From contig NZ_CADFDU010000001.1 in assembly GCF_902833045.1 (NCBI RefSeq), positions 372,001 to 436,000 of the forward strand: 64,000 nt of DNA. The letters are read 5' to 3'. Below are positions 35,642 through 43,807 of the stretch, piece after piece. The stretch comes from Burkholderia sp. BCC0322 (GTDB taxonomy: Bacteria > Pseudomonadota > Gammaproteobacteria > Burkholderiales > Burkholderiaceae). The position numbers were made by a program, and so were the translations under genes. The notes under the pieces were generated by a model. It saw only the letters and a program-made list of their open reading frames with translations. It was not told where the DNA came from and searched no databases. How positions within the stretch are numbered: the stretch's first letter is position 1; each line of letters begins with the position of its first letter.

Positions 35642-36616
35642 CTAGCGCGCGTCGGCCGGCGCCGGCGCGCGGGTATCGCTCGGCGTCTCGCCGAAGCGCG
35701 CGCGATAGCTGCGGCTGAAGTGCGCGCTGTTGTTGAAGCCCCAGCGAAACGCGATCTCGCTGACCGTCAGGTGCTTCAGCGACCGGTCGCGCAGGTCGGC
35801 GCGACAGCGTTCGAGCCGCCGCGCCAGGATGTAACGCGTGAGCGGCATCCCTTCGATTTCGAAGATGCGCGCGAGCTGGCGCGGCGACAGGTTGATCGCG
35901 CGGCTCACCGAGTGGCTGTCGAGATCGTCGTCGGCGAGATGGCTGTCGATGAACGCCTTTGCGCGCGACAGCGTATGGACGGTCGACTTGGTCGGCGACG
36001 CGTCGCCGTCGCGCAGCCGCAGCATCGACTGCACGAGATCGAGGATCGCGGCGGCGCGATGTTCGCGCGCATCGGGCGTGGGCGCCTGCGGCGCGGCGAG
36101 CAGCGAATAGACCTGCCGCACGGCCCACGACGCGATGCCGTCGTCACGGTCGATCTTGACGAGGCTGCGGTAGCGCCACGGGCCGACGCGCGCCTCGAAC
36201 ACGTCGCGCGGCACGTCGAGCACGGTCATCGCCATGTCGGCGGGAAAGCCGTGGCCGTACGGCATCGACGTGTCGTAGAGGACGAGGTCGCCGGGCCCGT
36301 GTTGCATGCAGTCGACGTCCTGGAACGTATAGCCTTGCCCTGCGTGCATCAGGCAGATGAACACGGCGTCGCGCGGGTCCGCATGGATGTTGTGCGGGGT
36401 GCGCACGACCGCGTGCCGGTTCGCGACGATGTCGCAGGCGCCGAACAGCCCGAGATCGCGCTTGCGCAGCGACGCGTCGATGCCTTCGGACGATTTGCCG
36501 CTGCATTCGATCCGCACGAGCGTGCGAGCGACATGGTCGACCCAGAAGTCGACGCGTTCGTGGCCGCGTACGGCGCGCGTCGAGATCGTGGCGATCTCCG
36601 TGCTGGTGTCCGGCAT
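35642..36616 (-). CDS. AraC-family regulator, FeaR-like (third of three)
   Basis: A 324-residue regulator with sensor domain (GHERVDFWVDHVARTLVRIECSG...GPGDLVLYDTSMPYGHGFP) and a C-terminal double HTH (VSRAINLSPRQLARIFEIEG; VSEIAFRWGFNNSAHFSRSYRARFGETP). It is on the same strand and upstream of the second GMC oxidoreductase, which it likely activates. Length and domain plan match the regulators at 26589 and 32847. Confidence 0.9.
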   Translation of the reverse strand: MPDTSTEIATISTRAVRGHERVDFWVDHVARTLVRIECSGKSSEGIDASLRKRDLGLFGACDIVANRHAVVRTPHNIHADPRDAVFICLMHAGQGYTFQDVDCMQHGPGDLVLYDTSMPYGHGFPADMAMTVLDVPRDVFEARVGPWRYRSLVKIDRDDGIASWAVRQVYSLLAAPQAPTPDAREHRAAAILDLVQSMLRLRDGDASPTKSTVHTLSRAKAFIDSHLADDDLDSHSVSRAINLSPRQLARIFEIEGMPLTRYILARRLERCRADLRDRSLKHLTVSEIAFRWGFNNSAHFSRSYRARFGETPSDTRAPAPADAR

Positions 36617-36819
36617 GACGTTCTCCCAATGACCGCTCGTGCGGCGCAGTCTCGGGCAGGGCGAATGGCGCGGTCAATCCGTGAAAGACCCGGGGCGGAC
36701 GTGTGACGCGCCTGCAGCGGGGCGTTGCGGGCGGAGGCGCGATCGATGTCCGGCCGAGTCAAAGGAAGCGGCCGTGCGAGTCAAGACACGTGTGCGATTT
36801 CGGGTTAGGTCGTGCCGGC

Positions 36820-37608
36820 TTACTTCGATGCAGTCGATTGCAGACCGAGCGACACGACCTGCTCGTAACCCATCTTGCCGCCGCGGAATTCGACGCTGAC
36901 GTACCCGGCCCGCCGCGCATCGGCGACGTTCGCATAGATCGACGTCATCACCATGCCCGCGTCGCAGTCGAGCGGGATCGTGCGGTCGATGCTGCCCGTC
37001 GCGATGTTTATGGCCCGCAGCGACCGCATCGCAATGCCGCACTTGGCCGACAGTGCATAGACACCGACCAGCATGTGCGTCTTCGTGCGATACCACATCG
37101 GAATCTCGACGGTGCCGTCGAACTGGAGGTGATCCTGATCGTTGTCGTTCAGTCTCCCGACTTCGTGCAGCGTGATCGGGAATGCCTTGCGACCGTCGTC
37201 CCAGGTGCCGGTTGCCGTTTGACCGGCGACGTTCAGCGCGATCGGGCAGGGCTTCGGCCGCGATGGCGATGCGGCGGGCACGACTGGCGATTCGGCACTC
37301 GATGCGGGCGGCGATGCTTCGCACAGTGTCGTGCAGCCGTCGGGCTCGCGGCGGCCCCGCAACGGGATCGGCTTGCGATGCGCGTCGTAGTAGTAGCTGC
37401 CGTCGACGCGCCAGCGGCCCGCGTCGTTGCGGTCGATGGCGTCGTAGGTCTGCAGCGATACGTGGACGGGCGCATCGCCGATCGTGCCGGTGTAGTTGAC
37501 GACTTCGTACCAGCCTGCGCAAGACGTGGCCGGCGCGCACGCGCACAGCACGGCGAGCGTGGCGGCGAACGGGGAGACGTAGCGGGCGTGACGGGGGTGT
37601 CGGGGCAT
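36820..37608 (-). CDS. Secreted hypothetical protein
   Basis: A 262-residue protein with a likely signal peptide (MPRHPRHARYVSPFAATLAVLCACAPATSCAG). The mature region has GWYEVVNYTGTIGDAPVHVSLQTYD, a Pro/Ser-rich linker around residue 100-115 and a domain with paired cysteines (CTTLCE, CPIAL, KCGIAM, DCDAGM). No family is recognised; the repeated G-x-W...I-P-L patterns suggest a beta-rich periplasmic or surface protein. Upstream frame to 37971 is unsupported. It stands alone between AraC and aldo-keto reductase genes. Confidence 0.65.
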   Translation of the reverse strand: MPRHPRHARYVSPFAATLAVLCACAPATSCAGWYEVVNYTGTIGDAPVHVSLQTYDAIDRNDAGRWRVDGSYYYDAHRKPIPLRGRREPDGCTTLCEASPPASSAESPVVPAASPSRPKPCPIALNVAGQTATGTWDDGRKAFPITLHEVGRLNDNDQDHLQFDGTVEIPMWYRTKTHMLVGVYALSAKCGIAMRSLRAINIATGSIDRTIPLDCDAGMVMTSIYANVADARRAGYVSVEFRGGKMGYEQVVSLGLQSTASK

Positions 37609-37829
37609 GGGCGGTCTTTGTGCGTGGCGTTGGGTCGGGCATCGTGGGTATCGACCCGGCCGCGTCGCGTTGCGCGGCCGCTCGCCGGGATGCACGCCAT
37701 TGTATTCATCCGCCAGTCCCGGATCGCCTGCATCCGCGAATACGGCGACACGGGCATGCTCGTGACACAGGCCGGTCGCGGAACCGCGCAGGCTGCGCGA
37801 TCCGGTCGACCGGCCCGCTGCCGACGACT

Positions 37830-38777
37830 TCAGGCCGCACTGGCCTCGTCGATCCGGCGAATGTCGTCCTGATCGAGCTGAACGCGGATCGCTTCGCCGA
37901 GCGATGCCAGCTGCGCCAGCGACGTCGCGCTCGCGATCGGCGCGGTGATCGTCGGCCGCGCGATCTGCCATGCGAGCGCGATCGCGGCCGGCTGCGTGCC
38001 GTGCTTCGCCGCCACCGCATCGAGCGCCGCGAGGATGCGCAGCCCGCGTTCATTGAGATACCCGGCGACGCGATCGCCGCGCACGCTCTTCTTCAAGTCG
38101 GCCTCGCTGCGGTACTTGCCCGACAGGAAGCCGCTTGCGAGCGCGTAGTAATTGACGACACCGAGCTTCAGGTCGCGCACGACAGGTTCGAGATCGCGTT
38201 CGTAGTCGGTGCGATCGAACAGGTTGTATTCAGGCTGGATGACCTGGTACGCGGGCAGGCCGTCGCGCTTGCTGATGTCGGCCGCTTCGCGCAGGCGCGC
38301 GCCGCTGTAGTTCGATGCGCCGATGATTCGCACCTTGCCCGCGTCGATCAGCGTTTGATAGGCGCCGAGCGTCTCTTCGAGCGGGGCCGTATCGGCGAGA
38401 TCGCTGTGCGAGAAATACAGGTCGATGTAGTCGGTCTGCAGACGGCGCAGCGAATCGTCGGCGGCTTTCAGGATGTTGTCCCGGGTCAGCCCCGCGCGCG
38501 CGGCCAGCAGGCCGACCTTGGTCGAGATCACGACCTGCTCGCGCTTGCCGGAACGCTTGAGCCACTTGCCGATGATCGTTTCCGATTCGCCGCCGCTGTT
38601 GCCGGGGGCCCAGGCCGAATAGACGTCGGCCGTGTCGATGAAGTTGATGCCGGTGTCGGCGAGCGCGTCGAGCAACGCAAACGACGTGTGCTCGTCGACG
38701 GTCCAGCCGAAGACGTTGCCGCCGAACGCGAGCGGCGAAACCTGGATGTTCGACGTGCCGAGGGTGCGTAGTGCCAT
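37830..38777 (-). CDS. Aldo/keto reductase
   Basis: A 315-residue NADPH-dependent reductase of the YajO/Tas-like group. The catalytic tetrad is visible: Asp and Tyr in FIDTADVYSAWAPGN, Lys in VVISTKVG and His in LYFSHSDLAD. The N-terminus MALRTLGTSNIQVSPLAFGGN is the family start at 38777; the long upstream frame is not. No neighbours suggest a pathway; role in detoxifying aldehydes or sugars is possible. Confidence 0.9.
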   Translation of the reverse strand: MALRTLGTSNIQVSPLAFGGNVFGWTVDEHTSFALLDALADTGINFIDTADVYSAWAPGNSGGESETIIGKWLKRSGKREQVVISTKVGLLAARAGLTRDNILKAADDSLRRLQTDYIDLYFSHSDLADTAPLEETLGAYQTLIDAGKVRIIGASNYSGARLREAADISKRDGLPAYQVIQPEYNLFDRTDYERDLEPVVRDLKLGVVNYYALASGFLSGKYRSEADLKKSVRGDRVAGYLNERGLRILAALDAVAAKHGTQPAAIALAWQIARPTITAPIASATSLAQLASLGEAIRVQLDQDDIRRIDEASAA

Positions 38778-39153
38778 GTTCTGCTCCGATTTCTGCTGGG
38801 TGACGGAATTGAACTGCGGGATGGGCCGGGACGATCGCGGCGAGACGACGGGTACGGGTGCGGTCACGCCGATGCCGCGGGACGCCGGACATTCTCGCCG
38901 ATCGCTCCGATTCGTGCAGTCGGCGCGCGGCCGCGATGGCGGACGGCTTGACGCAGATGACGGACGCCTCGTCCGTTGCGTGAGCGCTTCGCGTGGCTGC
39001 ATTCGATCGGGAACCGATTTTTGTTGCGGCTGGCGTGACGGGGCACGGAACGGCGCGTGGGCGGAAGTGGGCGGGAAGGTGGCTGCTCCGGCGTTGCGCC
39101 GGAGCGGGCGGGACGACGGGCGGCAGGCAACCGCCCGTGCGTGGGTGAGCCGG
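38778..39153. other. Intergenic region between aldo/keto reductase and argO
   Basis: About 375 bp. It holds the aldo/keto reductase promoter on the minus strand and two hairpins near the argO end: 39085-39105 (GCTCCGGCG / CGCCGGAGC, 3-base loop) and 39117-39137. No gene is supported. Confidence 0.5.
39117..39137 (-). terminator. Hairpin terminator of argO
   Basis: Stem CGGGCGG / CCGCCCG with a 7-base loop, 17 bp beyond the argO stop (39154). A second perfect hairpin (39085-39105) lies next to it. Neither has a good U-run. Confidence 0.5.
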
Positions 39154-39774
39154 TCAGCGCAACTGCACGGCGGCGAGAAACAGCACCATGCTGCCGATCG
39201 CGCCATCGAGCACACGCCACGCCACCGCCTTGCGGAACCACGGCGCCAGCAGTCGCGCCCCGTAGCCGAGCCCGAGGAACCACACGACGCTGACCGACAT
39301 CGCGCCGATCGCGAACGCGAGCCGCGCGCCTTCCGGCTCGCGTGCGCCGGCCGTGCCGATCAGCAGGAACGTGTCGAGATACACATGCGGGTTGAGCCAC
39401 GTGAACGCGAGCGTCATCAGCACGATCGCGAGGCCGCTCTGCGGCGGCGGCGCGATTGCGTCGCCGCGCACGTCGAGCGTTTCGTGGCCCGGCTTGAACG
39501 CGCGGCGCAGCGCGTTGATGCCGAACCACGCGAGATACGCGAGGCCGACGTACAGCACCGCGTGGACGAAGGTCGGATAGCGTTCGACGAGCGCCGATGC
39601 GCCGCCGACGCCCGCGCCGATCAGGATCATGTCGGACAGCGCGCACAGCAGCACGATCTTGCCGACGTGCGAGCGCATGATGCCTTGCCGCAGCACGAAG
39701 GCGTTCTGCGCGCCGATGGTGACGATGAGCGATCCGCAGAGTGCGGCGCCGTGGGAAAAAGCAAGCCAGTTCAT
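39154..39774 (-). CDS. argO: Arginine exporter (LysE/ArgO family)
   Basis: A 206-residue inner-membrane exporter with six hydrophobic segments. The N-terminal GAALCGSLIVTIGAQNAFVLRQG is the LysE/ArgO signature, and TLAFTWLNPHVYLDTFLLIG is the second conserved block. It exports basic amino acids (arginine, lysine). It is divergent from the argP-like regulator gene, the usual arrangement. Confidence 0.9.
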   Translation of the reverse strand: MNWLAFSHGAALCGSLIVTIGAQNAFVLRQGIMRSHVGKIVLLCALSDMILIGAGVGGASALVERYPTFVHAVLYVGLAYLAWFGINALRRAFKPGHETLDVRGDAIAPPPQSGLAIVLMTLAFTWLNPHVYLDTFLLIGTAGAREPEGARLAFAIGAMSVSVVWFLGLGYGARLLAPWFRKAVAWRVLDGAIGSMVLFLAAVQLR

Positions 39775-39868
39775 GGTGGGTGACAGCAGTGGAAGCAGTA
39801 GACGGATGAGTCGGGTAGCGCTAGTCTGCGGTCAGCATGAAAATAAGAGAAGCTAAATCACCTAATGC

Positions 39869-39883
39869 AGATTAAGGAAATCT
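39869..39883. promoter_or_regulatory. Inverted repeat AGATT-N5-AATCT before argP
   Basis: A perfect 5-bp inverted repeat ending one base before the argP ATG and covering its ribosome site (AAGGA). It lies in the 110-bp divergent argO-argP promoter region and could be an autoregulatory or ArgP contact site. Short, so chance is possible. Confidence 0.4.
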
Positions 39884-39884
39884 A

Positions 39885-40778
39885 ATGCTCGACTACGCGT
39901 TGCTCGATGCCCTCGCGGCCGTGATCCGGCACGGTTCGTTCGAGCGGGCGGCCAAGGAGCTGAACGTCACGCCGTCGGCCGTGTCGCAGCGCGTGAAACT
40001 GCTGGAGGAGCGGGTCGGCAGCGTGCTCGTCAAGCGCGGGCAGCCGTGCGTCGCGACGACGTCGGGTGCGCTGCTGTGCCGGCATACCGAACGCGTGCAG
40101 CTGCTCGAGGCCGAGCTGGGTGGCAGGATGCCGGCGCTTCCGGGCCAGATCGGGAGCGCGTGGCCGACGTTGCGCGTGGCCGTCAACGACGACAGCGTTG
40201 CGACGTGGCTCATCGACGCGGTCGGGCCGTTCTGCACGGAGCGCGAGACGTTGCTCGACCTCGTGATCGACGACCAGGATTACACGGCCTCGCGCATTCG
40301 CGACGGCAGCGTGCAGGGCGCCGTGACCGCGCAGGCCGAGCCGATCCAGGGGTGCCGCTCGGAGCGGCTCGGGCGCATCCGCTATCGCGCGGTGTGCTCG
40401 CCGGCGTTTTACGAACGCTACTTCGGCGCGGGCATCACGCGCGATGCGCTGCGCCGTGCGCCGTGCGTGATGTTCAATCCGAAGGACGGGCTGCAGGCGC
40501 GTTTCATCCGGCGCGTGACGCGCGCGGATCTCGATCCGCCGCAGCACTGGATACCGCACGTCGCAGGCTACCTGCGTGCGTGCGAAACGGGATTGGGATG
40601 GGGGATGTGCCCGGACCGGATGGTCGACCGCCAGCTGGCGGCGGGAGAGTTGGTCGACATGTCGCGCGGGCGAACGATCGACATCGATCTTTACTGGCAG
40701 AGCTGGCGTTTGTCGATCGGCTGGCTCGACGATTTCAGCGCGGCGCTGAAGGCGCGCGCCGCGCTGTTTCTCGATTGA
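39885..40778 (+). CDS. argP: LysR-family regulator ArgP (IciA)
   Basis: A 297-residue LysR protein. The N-terminal HTH MLDYALLDALAAVIRHGSFERAAKELNVTPSAVSQRVKLLEERVG is closely ArgP-like (written here as the region of residues 1-45; key block AKELNVTPSAVSQRVKLLEE), and the ending WRLSIGWLDDFSAALKARAAL too. ArgP activates argO when arginine is high, with lysine as antagonist. Divergent from argO at a 110-bp spacing. Confidence 0.9.
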   Translation: MLDYALLDALAAVIRHGSFERAAKELNVTPSAVSQRVKLLEERVGSVLVKRGQPCVATTSGALLCRHTERVQLLEAELGGRMPALPGQIGSAWPTLRVAVNDDSVATWLIDAVGPFCTERETLLDLVIDDQDYTASRIRDGSVQGAVTAQAEPIQGCRSERLGRIRYRAVCSPAFYERYFGAGITRDALRRAPCVMFNPKDGLQARFIRRVTRADLDPPQHWIPHVAGYLRACETGLGWGMCPDRMVDRQLAAGELVDMSRGRTIDIDLYWQSWRLSIGWLDDFSAALKARAALFLD

Positions 40779-40797
40779 TCGATCGCTTGACGCAGGC

Positions 40798-40818
40798 GGC
40801 GCGCGCGAGGTGCGCGCC
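40798..40818. terminator. Convergent hairpin between argP and the FNR-type gene
   Basis: Stem GGCGCGC / GCGCGCC with a 7-base loop lies between the two convergent stop codons (40778 and 40832), so it can serve both strands. Confidence 0.6.
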
Positions 40819-40831
40819 GTGCGGCATCACA

Positions 40832-41578
40832 TCAGACGTGATGCAAACCGTCGAAATCGACGATCTGGACGTGGCGGCCCTGCATTTCGATCAGGCCGCG
40901 CTTCTGGAATTTCGACAGCGTGCGGCTGACCGTTTCGAGCGTCATGCCGAGGTAGCTGCCGATGTCTTCGCGCGTCATCCGCAGGTTGAATTCCGACGGC
41001 GAGTAACCGCGCTTCAGGTAGCGTGACGATACGTCGAGCAGGAACGCGGCGACGCGTTCTTCGGCGTTCAGCGAACCGAGCAGCATCGTTTGCGACGTTT
41101 CGCGCACGATCTGTTCGCTCATCAGCTTGTGCATGCGCAACTGCATCGAACCGGCTTCGGAGCACAGCGCCTTGAGCGCGCTGTACGGAATCACGCAGAC
41201 GGAGCTGTCTTCCAGCGCGACCGCCGTGCGCGGATGCGTGTCGTCGCAGATGCCGTCGAGGCCGAGCGCTTCGCCGGCGAGATGCAGCCCGGTGACCTGC
41301 TCGCGGCCGTCGTGGCGCGTCGCGACGGTTTTCAGCGAACCCGAGCGTACCGCGTACAGGTTGTCGAATGCGTCGCCTTCGCGGAACAGCGCTTCGCCGC
41401 GCTTGACGGGGCGTGCCGCGCAGATGACCGACTCGAGACGACTGAGCGCTTCGGGCGCCAGGCCCTGCGGCATGCACAGGTGCCGCATTGCGCACGACGA
41501 GCAGTGCGCGGCCTGGCGGGGAGCCCAGCCGCCGGCATGAGGCGTGGCGGCGGGACGTGTGGCGACGGGCGTCAGCAT
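40832..41578 (-). CDS. CRP/FNR-family regulator with FNR-type iron-sulfur cysteines
   Basis: A 248-residue regulator. The N-terminal HCSSCAMRHLC gives CxxC-x5-C and a further Cys is in SSVCVIPYSALKALC, the four-cysteine pattern that holds the oxygen-labile [4Fe-4S] cluster of FNR. The cyclic-nucleotide-fold core and the C-terminal HTH (MTREDIGSYLGMTLETVSRTLSKFQKRGLI), with E-x3-SR as in FNR/ANR for TTGAT half-sites, are complete. It likely switches genes on low oxygen; the neighbouring universal stress gene is a plausible target. Confidence 0.9.
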   Translation of the reverse strand: MLTPVATRPAATPHAGGWAPRQAAHCSSCAMRHLCMPQGLAPEALSRLESVICAARPVKRGEALFREGDAFDNLYAVRSGSLKTVATRHDGREQVTGLHLAGEALGLDGICDDTHPRTAVALEDSSVCVIPYSALKALCSEAGSMQLRMHKLMSEQIVRETSQTMLLGSLNAEERVAAFLLDVSSRYLKRGYSPSEFNLRMTREDIGSYLGMTLETVSRTLSKFQKRGLIEMQGRHVQIVDFDGLHHV

Positions 41579-41681
41579 GATCGTTTACTCCGGCGTTGAA
41601 TCGACGGAATCATTGTCCCACCGCAACTTGCCGCTGTCGGGTGACAAAACGTCGCGACTGCCCGCGCATGCCGGATGCTGC

Positions 41682-42149
41682 TCACGCGGCCGGTGTGTCG
41701 ACGTTGGCGGCCGCCGGAATCAGCAGCACGGGCAGGCTCGCGTGGCGCACGCATTGCTCGGCGATGCTGCCGAGCACGAGACGGCGGAACCCGCGGCGGC
41801 CGTGCGTGCCGAGCACGAGCAGATCGGCATCGAACGCTTTTGCGCCGTCGAGGATCAGCGACGACACGTCGTTGAGTGACGTCGCTTCGCTCAGCTTCGT
41901 CTCGCCCTTCACGCCCGCCGCCTGCATCAGCGCAGTGAAATCCTTCGCGAGTGCGTTGCCCTGCTCGACGAGCTGGTCGCGCAGCACGGACGGATCGTAG
42001 CCGGGTACGTTGTAGTAGATCGCGGCGTTCTCGACGACGTAGAACGGTTGCAGCTCGGCGCCGTGCGATTTCGCGAGCGCCAACGCGGCATCGAACGCGT
42101 GGCGGGACGTGTCGCTGCCGTCGACGGCAACCAGAATACGCTTGTACAT
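41682..42149 (-). CDS. Universal stress protein (UspA family)
   Basis: A 155-residue UspA-fold protein. The start MYKRILVAVDGSDTSRHAFDAALALA and the ATP-binding G-x2-G-x9-G-S/T-like loop (GTHGRRGFRRLVLGSIAEQCVRHA) are both present, so it is of the nucleotide-binding type. A GGAG site precedes the ATG at 42149. It is 103 bp upstream of the FNR-type gene on the same strand; such pairs belong to low-oxygen stress regulons in related bacteria. Confidence 0.9.
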   Translation of the reverse strand: MYKRILVAVDGSDTSRHAFDAALALAKSHGAELQPFYVVENAAIYYNVPGYDPSVLRDQLVEQGNALAKDFTALMQAAGVKGETKLSEATSLNDVSSLILDGAKAFDADLLVLGTHGRRGFRRLVLGSIAEQCVRHASLPVLLIPAAANVDTPAA

Positions 42150-42748
42150 AGTGTCTCCGAGTGGCGGGTTGAAACGAAGTCGGCCGGATGGCCGATCGGG
42201 CTGGGCAATGCTGCGAGGCAGAGTAAACCAATAGCCGGGACTTTGCAGTGCGGCGCCGATCGCGCCGCGCGACGGCGTTGCTTCGGCTTCTGCGGCGTAC
42301 TGACATGCACTTGGCGCAGGCTGCGCCGCGTGTCGCGCGCCGTGGGCGTGGGGGTGCTGTCTACATCGTCGGCGGAATTGCATGCGCGCGCATCGATGTC
42401 GCGTGTGGCACACGCACACGCAAGCGCATACGCAAGCACATACGCATCGCCGCGCACGCCGATCGCATCGACACGACGCGACACGACGGTCACGCGGAGG
42501 CATCGCCCGCATCGCCATTCAATCGCAATCGTGGCGATTCGACATGACCTCGATCAATGCACGTGCGTCGAGGCGATTCACGGCATGCATGACACCGCCA
42601 GTGTCGCCGCGCGGAATCGTTCGCTTTTGCATCGCGCAGTGACTCGCACACGGTCGGCGTGCAGCGATGGCGTACGTCGATCCCCCAGCCATCGGCTGTC
42701 GGCCGATACCGGTTCGCAAACGAACGATCGATTCAAACGCCGCGCCGG
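42150..42748. other. Intergenic region upstream of the universal stress gene
   Basis: About 600 bp with no supported gene. The minus-strand frame continuing from the stress gene to 42518 has biased, cysteine- and arginine-rich content and no ribosome site. The region contains a CA-rich imperfect repeat (42409-42449) and the promoter of the stress gene. No clear TTGAT-N4-ATCAA FNR box was found by eye. Confidence 0.5.
42409..42449. repeat. CA-rich imperfect tandem repeat
   Basis: Two copies of the 12-bp unit CGCAAGCRCATA (42419-42430, 42431-42442) lie within a longer run of ACACGCACACGC-like sequence. Short and intergenic; may be slippage-prone. Confidence 0.7.
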
Positions 42749-43159
42749 CTATCTCGGCACGGCCGTCAGCTCGAAGACGCGCTCCGGCCGCCGCTGGTGG
42801 CCGGGCCAGTACGCGCTGCCGTACATCCGGTGGACGGGGCCGAACAGCGCGTCGCTCATAGGCGGCGGCGCGTCGAAGCCTTTCTCGATCACCATGTAGC
42901 CGGCACGCAGCGCGAACGCCGGATGATTGCCGCCGGGGCGGCTGTCGAAACCGGCGAAGCCGTCGCCAGCTTCCGGCATCGCGTTGACGAGCGACGCGTT
43001 GCTGCGCGTGATCTGGTCGGGCGAAATCGGCCCGCCGCCGGCGAGGCGCGCCGCCTCGCGGTTCTTGCCGTCGGTGTCGACCGTGCTGTCGTGCGTGTCG
43101 TCGTTGTCGAGCTCGATGCTGCGGGGATGCGAACGTTCGGTTTGACCGGATGATTCCAT
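42749..43159 (-). CDS. Hypothetical protein (136 aa)
   Basis: A soluble, acidic N-terminal half (MESSGQTERSHPRSIELDNDDTHD...) followed by a conserved-looking C-terminal half (NASLVNAMPEAGDGFAGFDSRPGGNHPAF, GPVHRMYGSAYWPGHQRRPERVFEL). GAGGAG is placed 8 bases before the ATG, a strong ribosome site. No family or function is recognised. Confidence 0.65.
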   Translation of the reverse strand: MESSGQTERSHPRSIELDNDDTHDSTVDTDGKNREAARLAGGGPISPDQITRSNASLVNAMPEAGDGFAGFDSRPGGNHPAFALRAGYMVIEKGFDAPPPMSDALFGPVHRMYGSAYWPGHQRRPERVFELTAVPR

Positions 43160-43286
43160 CGCGGCTCTCCTCGCGGCGAAGCGTTCCGGATCGAAGCAAA
43201 TCCCGTTCCGGGCATGACGGGAAAAGGCGCGCGGGCGATCGCCGCGGTCGCGCGACGCGCACTGATTTGTCGTGATTTATTTCAGC

Positions 43287-43304
43287 TAGAAGACGCGTTT
43301 TCTA
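43287..43304. promoter_or_regulatory. Near-palindrome TAGAAGACGCGTTTTCTA
   Basis: An 18-bp near-perfect palindrome (16 of 18 positions symmetric) with a central ACGCGT, located between the divergent hypothetical genes at 43159 and 43437 in an AT-rich patch. It is a candidate operator for one or both. Confidence 0.45.
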
Positions 43305-43436
43305 CAGAGTATGATTCTTTTCCTGCGAAGCGGCGACAGGGGATTGGGCCGCGCCGCCTCTGCCCGCGCCGGGGCGCCGCAGCACCCTTAAGACGGGTAG
43401 TGAACAACAAGGCAAGGGACTAGAGGTGGCGGATTC

Positions 43437-43670
43437 ATGCAAGCGACTACTGCCTTCACGCACCGCGGTTATCTGTTGAATTGCGCGCCCGCGCGCGCCA
43501 GCGACGGTTCGTTCAAACCCTACGTCGTGATCTCCCGATCGAGCGACGGGGAACTCGTTGCGAACCGCTTTTTTCCGATCGAGCTCCAGTTCAACGACGA
43601 AGGCGACGCAATCGCGCACGCGCGCGATTGGGCCGTGCGTTGGATCGACGCGAGCAGCGTCACGATCTGA
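43437..43670 (+). CDS. Small conserved-looking hypothetical protein (77 aa)
   Basis: A compact soluble protein: MQATTAFTHRGYLLNCAPA, VVISRSSDGELVANRFFP and DEGDAIAHARDWAVRWIDAS give alternating strands and a helix, suggesting a small alpha/beta fold. It has an AGAGG-type ribosome site. No name can be given. It is followed by a hairpin and the serine acetyltransferase gene. Confidence 0.65.
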   Translation: MQATTAFTHRGYLLNCAPARASDGSFKPYVVISRSSDGELVANRFFPIELQFNDEGDAIAHARDWAVRWIDASSVTI

Positions 43671-43688
43671 CGCCGCCGCGATTCGGCG

Positions 43689-43710
43689 CAATCGGCCGTC
43701 CGGCCGATTG
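43689..43710 (+). terminator. Hairpin after the 77-aa gene
   Basis: A perfect 9-bp stem CAATCGGCC / GGCCGATTG with a 4-base loop, 18 bp beyond the stop at 43670. Confidence 0.65.
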
Positions 43711-43807
43711 CCGGCGTGCCGCCCCCGGACAAAAAACGCGGTAATCTTGCGGAACCCGTCACTATATTTGCGGCCGTGCGACCGAGTGCGGCCGCCCGCA
43801 TTGGCAT

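Noticed and set aside
33836-36128. Long overlapping ORFs (570 aa plus, 750 aa minus) over the second GMC gene
   Set aside because: Frame-shifted and antisense shadows of the GMC oxidoreductase and AraC genes.
42150-42518. N-terminal extension of the universal stress protein
   Set aside because: Biased sequence with no ribosome site; the family start MYKRILVAVDGS with GGAG is at 42149.
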